The position numbers were made by a program, and so were the translations under genes. The notes below the pieces were generated by a model, which saw nothing but the letters and a program-made list of their open reading frames with translations, searched no databases and had not been told where the DNA came from. This document shows positions 14,469 through 19,918 of a stretch of DNA of 19,918 bases, one piece after another; position 1 is the stretch's first letter, and every line of letters starts with the position of its first letter. This DNA is from Methanothrix sp. GTDB taxonomy: Archaea > Halobacteriota > Methanosarcinia > Methanotrichales > Methanotrichaceae. The DNA lies in NCBI GenBank assembly GCA_012798025.1, contig JAAZNX010000087.1, positions 1-19,918 on the forward strand, given 5' to 3'.

Positions 14469-15344
14469 TTATCCGAGCACTAGATGCTTATTATAGTTGA
14501 GCACATCTGCCATAGTTTCTACTCCCTTCACCGAATGCGGGAAGTTGGTGAAGATGACGCGCTTCGCATTGATGCCCTTGTCCTTCAGTGCTTCCTCAAT
14601 GCCTTTGGCAAGCTCTCCTGACTGCATGTTCTCGATGATATAGGCGACGTCCTTATACTTGTCCGGATTGGCATTGATGTCGTCTACGACCTTGGCAGCG
14701 GTCTTGGTGCCATTCATGTAGAACTCAGGTGCGAATACGTTCACCACATCCATTCCCAGCCAGCTCTTGACGGGATCCTGCTGCCAGACCATTACAATGA
14801 CCTTCGTCTGGTTCAGCTTCTTCTTCTCGTCTTCAGTCGGCTCCACTGCATCAAACGTCTTGGTGTAGTTGACATAGCGCTGCTCGTAGTAGGTCTTGTT
14901 CGTCGGATCCCTCTCAACCAGCCATCCCTCTACCTGTTCAGCCAGCCGCTTGGAGTTGGTGGGCGTGTTCCATCCGGATAGTTTGGAGATGGTATACCAC
15001 TCAACTGAACGATTGTAGTTGGCTGCCAGGAAATCCTTCACAGCAGGCATGTTATACTGCCTGTCGTTGCTGTCGTTGTAGGCGACGAACATATTTGCGC
15101 TCTCAATGAAGTCCTTGTTGAGCTGGATGCGATTGGGGATTATATCGGACTGCAGGTGCGGGCAAATGGTTGGATCGGCAATGGATATGGCCTCAACATT
15201 GTCGCCGCCGATGAAGATTATGGGGTCCATCAAAACACTGGTGGTGCATACGACCTTGAGCGCTGCACTTCCTGAAACGGCTGGGACGATCAGAAGGATC
15301 GCTACCAGCAGCGTGATTATGCTGCAATATCTATTGTTTAACAT
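14469..15344 (-). CDS. ABC transporter substrate-binding protein, TroA/ZnuA-like but lacking canonical metal ligands
   Basis: 291 residues. A signal peptide is clear (hydrophobic 9-22, cleavage expected after AVSGSA near 26-27); there is no lipobox Cys, so it is either secreted or held by its N-terminal helix. The mature protein begins LKVVCTTSVLMDPIIFIGGD, typical of cluster A-I metal-binding proteins. Where the family has DPHxYEPxPSD this protein has DPTICPHLQSD (57-67), so the first His ligand is Thr59. At the HxWLDPxN site it has SGWNTPTNS (123-131), and at the HxAFxYFA site WQQDPVKSW (187-195). Only His63, His270 and His287 occur in the whole protein. Last gene of the fmdE-like/ABC/DUF169 operon. 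GGAG precedes the ATG by about four bases. Substrate unknown. Confidence 0.82.
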   Translation of the reverse strand: MLNNRYCSIITLLVAILLIVPAVSGSAALKVVCTTSVLMDPIIFIGGDNVEAISIADPTICPHLQSDIIPNRIQLNKDFIESANMFVAYNDSNDRQYNMPAVKDFLAANYNRSVEWYTISKLSGWNTPTNSKRLAEQVEGWLVERDPTNKTYYEQRYVNYTKTFDAVEPTEDEKKKLNQTKVIVMVWQQDPVKSWLGMDVVNVFAPEFYMNGTKTAAKVVDDINANPDKYKDVAYIIENMQSGELAKGIEEALKDKGINAKRVIFTNFPHSVKGVETMADVLNYNKHLVLG

Positions 15345-15359
15345 AAGCTCCGGATGGTA

Positions 15360-16154
15360 TTACGAACTATTTAAGAGTTGCCACTTTATTACACACTTTG
15401 GGAGAACCAAGCAATATCGGCAAGAAAAGACTGCTTTGCGCATTCTGCCATCATCCTGGCCATCTTCTCTGAAATTCCGATCACCAAACACCCCTTTGGG
15501 CAGCCAAAAGCTTGCAGATGGGTCAGAAGGTCCCACGAATAGCATATCAGGTGGTGCATTTTCCGCCATGCCTGCTGGATAGGTGATCATGGTCGCGCAC
15601 GATGGCCCCCGGGGGATAGAAACCAGGTTGAAGACATCGCTGCTTGCGAAATGGGCCAGAGCGCATAGATTGCGAATCTGCTCGCCGCTGGCAAAGCAGA
15701 CGAGACATCTGACGCCCCGGTCATCCTGCAAACCTTCGCAGCGGCTCATCACGACATATCTGCCCAAGGGCACAACTTTTCCAATGCTGCTAATGGTCTT
15801 CTGTGCAATTTCGCGACTCTTCTTCAGGCGTTTGGGCACGAAGCCTTTCAAGTCCTCAGATCCGGATGCCAGCAGGCTCATCAGCCCGTGATCGAAGGAC
15901 CTGTATCCGAACCATGCCGGTCCGCCCATGCAGCGGCAAAAGGACTGATCCTGCTCGTACCCTGCATAAAGCGGTCCGCAAATTTTGCCAGTAGCCATTT
16001 GATACATGGCAGATGCGAGGCAGCCACTTATGGACGATGTCCGAACGCCGCTTTCCGGGATTCTCTCAGAGCCGTACACGCACACGATCTGAGTTTCCAG
16101 GTTCACTGAGTCTGCCAGTATGCGGCCAATCTCTTTGATGGTTAACTCTGGCAT
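15360..16154 (-). CDS. DUF169 family protein, probable frameshift near the 3' end
   Basis: 264 residues as a continuous frame. DUF169 is an uncharacterised, mainly archaeal family. Recognisable parts: KICGPLYAGYEQD (about 57-69), VPLGRYVVMSRCEGL, ALAHFASSDVFN, IPRGPSCATMITYPAGMAENAPPDMLF and SDPSASFWLPKGVFGDR (about 210-226), the last two typical of the family. After GDR the frame becomes cysteine-rich and unlike DUF169. One base to the side (codons from 15475) the strand reads ISEKMARMMAECAKQSFL then ADIAW, a good family ending, and stops at 15389-15391. The real product is thus probably 15389-16154 with a one-base error or mutation near 15476. Start is six bases after the permease stop; no clear Shine-Dalgarno. 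Function not known. Confidence 0.75.
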   Translation of the reverse strand: MPELTIKEIGRILADSVNLETQIVCVYGSERIPESGVRTSSISGCLASAMYQMATGKICGPLYAGYEQDQSFCRCMGGPAWFGYRSFDHGLMSLLASGSEDLKGFVPKRLKKSREIAQKTISSIGKVVPLGRYVVMSRCEGLQDDRGVRCLVCFASGEQIRNLCALAHFASSDVFNLVSIPRGPSCATMITYPAGMAENAPPDMLFVGPSDPSASFWLPKGVFGDRNFREDGQDDGRMRKAVFSCRYCLVLPKCVIKWQLLNSS

Positions 16155-16160
16155 GTTTGA

Positions 16161-16991
16161 TCAATGTGTTCTGGTTGTAACTTTTCTCTTAGTAGATAGC
16201 ATCACAGCCAGCCCGAAGGTGCCCGTCAGGAGCAGGGCGACCAGGGGCGCTATTGGCAAAGTGTATTCAAACCCCGCCCAAACGCCGAAGGCGCTCACAA
16301 GCAGAGCCACCAGTGGTGCTACAATGAACATGCTCCTCACATCGAAGCAGAACTGGCTGGCAATGGAGGCAGGCGTCACAAGCCAGACGAATATCAGAAG
16401 CCCTCCAACGATGTTGAGGCACAAAGCTACTGAAAGCGCTATGATAAACAGCAAAATATAATAGACCACCTGAACTCGCATCCCGGAGGCCTGAGCTATC
16501 TTCATGTTGAACATGATGGCACAGATCTCTTTGTAGAAGAGCAGCACGAAGATGATTGTGAGGAGCGAGACCGCAGCCAGTGCATAAATCTCCTCCCTGT
16601 AAAGCGAGATGACATCTCCAAACAGCAAGCTGCTTGCGGAGAGACCTTTGCCCAGGTACTGCATGTAAGAGATGAGAAAGATGGCCAAGGCCATGCAAAG
16701 GGCGAAGAGCACACCCAGCGTTGCATCCGCTGCCATCTTGGCTTTGTCGCTAATGGGCCCTATGAGGGCCGCCACTCCCACGCTGAAAGCGATGGCAGCC
16801 ATCTGGGCGTTCGTCTCCAGGAACATACCGATAGATGCGCCTGCGAACGCTGCATGGGACATTGTGAAGCCGATGGAGGCGAGGTTCATCCGGGATATCA
16901 CAACGCCAAGGATGCTGCAAGCGATGGAGGCGAATGCCATTGCCTCCACCGCATGGCACACAACGTTGTTCTGAATCAGCGGCTCTAGCAT
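16161..16991 (-). CDS. ABC transporter permease, ZnuB/MntB-like
   Basis: 276 residues, strongly hydrophobic with about eight membrane segments. Family features of metal-type (ABC-3) permeases: VCHAVEAMAFASIACSILG, MNLASIGFTMSHAAFAGASIG (the SDAISHAALPG-like motif), ADATLGVLFALCMALAIFL, SSLLFGDVISL, MRVQVVYYILLFIIALSVAL and NIVGGLLIFVWLVTPASIASQF (the VGxLLVxALLxxPAATA-like motif). It would form the membrane channel for the ATPase at 16997 and the binding protein at 14469. It is five bases from the ATPase stop and six from the DUF169 start, so the operon is tight. The transported compound is inferred to be unusual from the binding protein. Confidence 0.88.
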   Translation of the reverse strand: MLEPLIQNNVVCHAVEAMAFASIACSILGVVISRMNLASIGFTMSHAAFAGASIGMFLETNAQMAAIAFSVGVAALIGPISDKAKMAADATLGVLFALCMALAIFLISYMQYLGKGLSASSLLFGDVISLYREEIYALAAVSLLTIIFVLLFYKEICAIMFNMKIAQASGMRVQVVYYILLFIIALSVALCLNIVGGLLIFVWLVTPASIASQFCFDVRSMFIVAPLVALLVSAFGVWAGFEYTLPIAPLVALLLTGTFGLAVMLSTKRKVTTRTH

Positions 16992-16996
16992 TTATA

Positions 16997-17725
16997 TCAC
17001 TGCTTCAAAGAGGACTTGCGAACGATGTCTTCCACAGCTTGGGCTGGACAACAAATGTCTTTGGTAATTCTGCCTTCATTCATCACCACCAGGTGAATGC
17101 GAATATCGGGAAGCCCGTCGAATGCATGCGATACGATAACTATCGGCGTGCCGCCTTTCACCAGGTCCAAGAGAATGGCCTGCAGATACTCTCTGGCGGA
17201 AAAATCTAGATTGCTGAAGGGCTCGTCGAGCAGCATGACCTCCGGCTCCTTTGCCAGGTTATGAGCGATCATCACCTTCTGCTGCTGGCCGCCGCTCAAA
17301 GTTCCGATGGTCTTTTGTGCCAGATCTTCGATGCCCACCAGCCGAATGGCCCTCTCGGCTGCTTTGTAGTCCTCTTCCAATGGTCTCTTCAACAAACCCA
17401 ATCGGCCATAGCGTCCCATCATCACCACCTGCTGCGTGGTGAAGGGCGTAAATGGATCGAAGTAAAAGTTCTGCACGACATAGCCCACCTTTTTTCGCAC
17501 ATCGTGGCCGCTACGGCGTACATCGAAACCACATACATTTGCTCTGCCGTGAGTGATCTTCACCAGGCCATTTATGGACTCAAGGAGCGTCGTCTTTCCT
17601 GCGCTGTTTGGACCGCCGATGACCACGTACTCTCCTCGGCCTATGTTAAGCGTAAGGTCCCTGATGATGGGCTTGTCGTCTCCCTCGTAGGCTGTGTAGA
17701 TGCCCTCAAGCTCAATGATGCTCAA
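16997..17725 (-). CDS. ABC transporter ATP-binding protein, ZnuC/MntA-like
   Basis: About 242 residues from a TTG start. All ABC motifs are present: Walker A GGPNSAGKTT, Q-loop YVVQNFYFDPF, signature LSGGQQQKV, Walker B VMLLDEPFSNLD, and H-loop IVIVSHA. The class is that of the metal-ion importers. Start choice: domain homology begins at IIELEGIYTAYEG, and TTG at 17725-17723 is the closest usable start; it overlaps the end of the fmdE-like gene by 14 bases. An ATG at 17800 is in frame but lies deep inside that gene and its translation is cysteine/arginine-rich with no family similarity. Sequence after Walker A is standard; no regulatory C-terminal domain is seen. Confidence 0.88.
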   Translation of the reverse strand: MSIIELEGIYTAYEGDDKPIIRDLTLNIGRGEYVVIGGPNSAGKTTLLESINGLVKITHGRANVCGFDVRRSGHDVRKKVGYVVQNFYFDPFTPFTTQQVVMMGRYGRLGLLKRPLEEDYKAAERAIRLVGIEDLAQKTIGTLSGGQQQKVMIAHNLAKEPEVMLLDEPFSNLDFSAREYLQAILLDLVKGGTPIVIVSHAFDGLPDIRIHLVVMNEGRITKDICCPAQAVEDIVRKSSLKQ

Positions 17726-18173
17726 TTCCCAGCACCCGAAAAGAGGCCTCGAACAGGTCCGAGTCTGCCATGCTGTACATCTCCTCTGCCATGCTCTCAA
17801 CGAGCCTGGGATAGTCGTGATCTTCCTGAGGCAGTTCTTTAAAGGGCTTTGGAATCAATGTCAGCTTTTTTTCTCCATATGTGAAGATGCATCGGATCTC
17901 TTTGGATGCGATGATCTCAATATTTCTCTTGCCCAAGGTACAGCCACTGCCTATCTGTATGCCGTCTGCCATGCATGATTCTGGTGGTGTCCCGGCACAA
18001 TAGACCGAAGCGCTCATCTGAAAGGGATCGGTGCAGAAATTTCGCTTTGCATATCTTCCCATTCTGTAACCCAGGACTATGAATGGACCAAGATGGCCGT
18101 GGAAAGCCGCCAGATCCTCGATGGAATACTCTTTTTCGATGCCTGTGTGCCTGCATCCGTCAGATTTGTTCAT
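17712..18173 (-). CDS. FmdE family protein (formylmethanofuran dehydrogenase subunit E-like)
   Basis: 153 residues, a single FmdE domain. Signature: FHGHLGPFIVLGYRMGRYA (24-42; H25 and H27 likely metal ligands), then PPESCMADGIQIGSGCTLGKRNIEI (63-87; C67 and C78), the C-x2-DxIQ-x3-GCTxGxxN pattern of the family. The C-terminal zinc-finger (TraR-like) part of longer FmdE proteins is absent. FmdE was named from the molybdenum formylmethanofuran dehydrogenase operon of methanogens, but its function is unproven and it is not part of the purified enzyme. Here it is the first gene of a five-gene ABC operon; no other fmd/fwd gene is near. GGGAGG (18191-18186) lies 12 bases upstream of the ATG, a rather long gap. 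Confidence 0.85.
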   Translation of the reverse strand: MNKSDGCRHTGIEKEYSIEDLAAFHGHLGPFIVLGYRMGRYAKRNFCTDPFQMSASVYCAGTPPESCMADGIQIGSGCTLGKRNIEIIASKEIRCIFTYGEKKLTLIPKPFKELPQEDHDYPRLVESMAEEMYSMADSDLFEASFRVLGIEHH

Positions 18174-18245
18174 TGATTATTATGGCCTCCCAACGCTAGT
18201 TCTTTTCTGTTAGAATACACCCGATATTACTTATGAACTTGTTGC

Positions 18246-18283
18246 ATGTTTAATTAACATAACTATCGTTAAATAGATGTTAA
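18246..18283. repeat. Operator-like nested inverted repeat upstream of the fmdE-like/ABC operon
   Basis: TTAACAT (18254-18260) faces ATGTTAA (18277-18283), and inside them CTAT (18263-18266) faces ATAG (18273-18276), leaving a six-base loop CGTTAA and a two-base bulge. A further ATGTT (18246-18250) faces AACAT (18256-18260) in the same stretch. The element lies between the TATA box at 18307-18316 and the gene start, around and just after the predicted transcript start, a usual place for an archaeal repressor. Confidence 0.45.
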
Positions 18284-18301
18284 TTTCAGGAGGCGAATCG
18301 A

Positions 18302-18317
18302 TAAAAATTTATAAAAG
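18302..18317 (-). promoter_or_regulatory. TATA box of the fmdE-like/ABC operon
   Basis: The minus strand reads CTTTTATAAATTTTTA (18317-18302). The expected transcript start is about 18285, giving a leader of around 110 bases that contains the inverted repeat. It lies just after the terminator of the ribosomal operon, which is read in the same direction. Confidence 0.55.
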
Positions 18318-18330
18318 CAAAAAATAATTA

Positions 18331-18352
18331 GGCGCAAAAAGAATCATGCGCC
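18331..18352 (-). terminator. Terminator after rps7
   Basis: On the minus strand GGCGCA pairs with TGCGCC around a ten-base loop, directly followed by TAATTATTTTTTGC, a U-rich tract in the RNA. It lies 12 bases after the rps7 stop and would end the ribosomal transcript before the next operon's promoter. Confidence 0.65.
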
Positions 18353-18364
18353 ACAGTTTTTCGC

Positions 18365-18931
18365 TTATCTAGCAGCCTTGGCTACGCGCTCCACGCTATC
18401 CTTGTGGTTTATTGCGTAGCTCTTGACATCATGGTTGGCGGCGGCGATGATCTCGTCTGCCAAGGCAGCCTCGACCGACTTGGTCTTCTTGAAGGAGGCC
18501 TCACGAGCGCCTTTGGCTATGAACATGAGAGCAGCATCTACTCTTCTTTGCGGAGCTGTATCTACAGCTTTCGGTACCGTTATGCCTCCATACTTGAGCC
18601 GAACGACCTCTTCGCGCGGGCCAGCATTCGCAATGGCCTTGGCTAGAACGGATAAGGGGTTCTCCTTGGTCCTCTTCGCAATTATATCGAAAGCGCCTTC
18701 GACGATGCCATAGGCCTTCAACTTCTTGCCCGTGTTCTTCTCTTTGCGCATCATCTTATTCACCAATCGCTCAACGATATGCTGCTCAGACTTCTTGAAC
18801 TGCTGCTTTGCATGTCTGCCGCCTGAGTGCATGACCGCCTTTGGGGCAAGGCTCATGTAGCCCTTGATGCTCGGGTCTGCGATCTCCACTTCGGCCGGGT
18901 CCCATTTGCCGAATACCTTCATTTCAATCAC
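18365..18931 (-). CDS. rps7: 30S ribosomal protein S7
   Basis: 188 residues, the usual archaeal length. Typical S7 features: [32 protein letters not shown] (about 29-60), [20 protein letters not shown] (about 95-114), [32 protein letters not shown] (about 116-147) and a basic C-terminus. It binds the 3' major domain of 16S rRNA and sits in the decoding head. The ATG overlaps the rps12 stop (ATGA, 18928-18931), indicating coupling. In many archaea fusA and tuf follow; here a hairpin terminator does. Confidence 0.97.
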   Translation of the reverse strand: MIEMKVFGKWDPAEVEIADPSIKGYMSLAPKAVMHSGGRHAKQQFKKSEQHIVERLVNKMMRKEKNTGKKLKAYGIVEGAFDIIAKRTKENPLSVLAKAIANAGPREEVVRLKYGGITVPKAVDTAPQRRVDAALMFIAKGAREASFKKTKSVEAALADEIIAAANHDVKSYAINHKDSVERVAKAAR

Positions 18932-19356
18932 CTTACAGGCTTCTCCTTTCTTCCCCTAACCAGCTCCAGCAGGGACACGTTATTGACGGCAATGACCTTG
19001 AACCTGACCCCCGGGATGTCTCCCATGGATCGGCCCTGACGCCCACCAATGCGGTCAACTACGACTTCATCATGCTCATCTATGAAGCCGATTGCGCCAT
19101 CGCCCGGAGCAAAGGCAGTAACTTGGCGGCCATTTTTGATGAGCTGTATGCGCACGGCCTTTCTTATGGCCGAGTTGGGCTGCTTGGCCTCTATCCCAAC
19201 CTTCTCCAGAACTATCCCACGACCCATGGGCGCTCCACCCAGTGGATCAGCCTTCATCTTGCTTCCAGACATCCTGCGGATATACTTAGGATAGCTCCAC
19301 CTCATCGTCTTCCTATCACTCTCCAGTTTCCTGGCGGCATAGATTCCATTTCCCAT
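18928..19356 (-). CDS. rps12: 30S ribosomal protein S12
   Basis: 142 residues, archaeal/eukaryotic S23-type S12. Recognisable: [20 protein letters not shown] at the N-terminus, [36 protein letters not shown] (the PNSA loop of the decoding centre, about 37-72), [17 protein letters not shown] and the [18 protein letters not shown] loop. It helps monitor codon-anticodon pairing. It follows nusA by 30 bases and overlaps rps7 by four. Confidence 0.97.
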   Translation of the reverse strand: MGNGIYAARKLESDRKTMRWSYPKYIRRMSGSKMKADPLGGAPMGRGIVLEKVGIEAKQPNSAIRKAVRIQLIKNGRQVTAFAPGDGAIGFIDEHDEVVVDRIGGRQGRSMGDIPGVRFKVIAVNNVSLLELVRGRKEKPVR

Positions 19357-19386
19357 TCAATTCACCTTGAATAAATCGCGATCAAT

Positions 19387-19818
19387 TCATTGAATTATGA
19401 TGTCATCAACGCCATGATGCCTGTGAGCAAGCATCTTGGCTCTGAGTATGTTGCGGCCATCCCTGCCGATGGCAATGCCTTTGTCCTTATTTGCTACCTC
19501 TACATAAGCCAATCGCTTATTATTTTTGTTGACCACCATCACGTTCTTTATGGCAGCCGGCTGGAAGAGGTTCTCCAAAAACTCCTTCACATCGTCGCTG
19601 TATTCGACGATCTCGATCTGCTTTCCTACAGATTTTTTCACGCGGTTGATGTTTGAGCCCTTTCTGCCTATGGCCGCACCCATATCCCCTTTCTTGATGA
19701 CAAAGATGATGCGGTCATTGTCTTCATCCACAACGCAATCCCTTGCCATGCCGCCTGTCAGGCTCTCGAACAGTGCGATGTATCTGATCCCTTCGGTGGT
19801 GAGTTTGAACTCACTCAT
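19387..19818 (-). CDS. nusA: NusA-like KH-domain transcription factor
   Basis: 143 residues with two KH domains and none of the bacterial S1 or acidic repeats, as in all archaeal NusA. KH1 has the GRKG loop in AAIGRKGSNINRV (48-60); KH2 has GRDG in IAIGRDGRNILRA (116-128). It probably binds nascent RNA during transcription of the ribosomal/RNA polymerase operon. Its ATG overlaps the stop of rpl30e (ATGA, 19815-19818), and rps12 follows, the standard archaeal order. Confidence 0.95.
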   Translation of the reverse strand: MSEFKLTTEGIRYIALFESLTGGMARDCVVDEDNDRIIFVIKKGDMGAAIGRKGSNINRVKKSVGKQIEIVEYSDDVKEFLENLFQPAAIKNVMVVNKNNKRLAYVEVANKDKGIAIGRDGRNILRAKMLAHRHHGVDDIIIQ

Positions 19819-19918
19819 GCCTCAACACCCCGGATCTCACGCTGCAGTGCCATTATCTCCGAGTCACCTGGCTCTATGATGGCCAAGGCGGCCACGGAGA
19901 ATGGTTTCCCACAGGCAG
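19815..19918 (-). CDS. rpl30e: 50S ribosomal protein L30e, C-terminal part
   Basis: Only the last 33 residues and the stop are in the window. They read ACGKPFSVAALAIIEPGDSE and end EIRGVEA. The CGKPFSV...IxDPGDSxI pattern is the C-terminal signature of L30e. The position directly upstream of nusA, with an ATGA overlap, matches the archaeal rpoA-rpl30e-nusA-rps12-rps7 order. The 5' part lies outside the window. Confidence 0.88.
   Translation of the reverse strand, partial: ACGKPFSVAALAIIEPGDSEIMALQREIRGVEA

Noticed and set aside
17726..17800. ATG start for the ABC ATPase at 17800
   Set aside because: The added residues are Arg/Cys/Trp-rich out-of-frame reading of the fmdE-like gene; the ABC domain begins near 17722.
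1..19918. CRISPR arrays, insertion sequences, integrases or toxin-antitoxin genes
   Set aside because: No regularly spaced direct repeats, transposase or recombinase motifs, or terminal inverted repeats were seen. The content is chromosomal core plus metabolic genes.

Overview
The window is from a methanogenic archaeon. It carries mcrC (methyl-coenzyme M reductase accessory protein), diphthine synthase, archaeal-type phosphoglycerate mutase, a short archaeal NusA, an L30e-NusA-S12-S7 ribosomal block, an FmdE-family protein and archaeal BRE/TATA-like promoters. Moderate GC, a eukaryote-like GT3 glycogen synthase and the overall gene content suggest the Methanosarcinales/Methanotrichales (Methanothrix-like). 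The genus is an inference from gene content, not something the sequence proves.

Layout. 1-1143 (-): 3'-truncated queD (archaeosine precursor pathway) and dphB. 1219-3059 (+): mcrC then apgM, a tight pair diverging from dphB. 3078-6400 (-): an ATGA-overlapped pair, GH57 alpha-amylase then archaeal glycogen debranching enzyme. 6561-11284 (+): a divergent run of KaiC-like ATPase, GT3 glycogen synthase, GT4 glycosyltransferase and GalT-like nucleotidylyltransferase, followed after a 181-bp leader by a second GT4/GT5-like glycosyltransferase (11466-12629). Together 3078-12629 form a polyglucan synthesis and breakdown island. 12685-12758: tRNA-Thr(GGT). 12784-13212 (-): RNase HI. 13365-14429 (+): NDH-2-like FAD oxidoreductase, closed by a strong hairpin. 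14469-18173 (-): a five-gene operon of FmdE-like protein, ABC ATPase, ABC permease, DUF169 protein and TroA-like binding protein. 18365-19918 (-): rpl30e (partial), nusA, rps12 and rps7, ending in a hairpin plus U-run.

The most interesting part is the 14469-18173 operon. It has the architecture of a zinc/manganese ABC importer, but its binding protein has lost the usual His ligands of the family. It also carries two non-transport genes (FmdE-like and DUF169) and an operator-like nested inverted repeat just downstream of its TATA box. The DUF169 gene appears to hold a single-base frameshift near its 3' end. The second point of interest is a KaiC-like ATPase embedded in the glycogen island. No CRISPR array, insertion sequence or integrase was seen, and no gene-free stretch reaches 300 bases.
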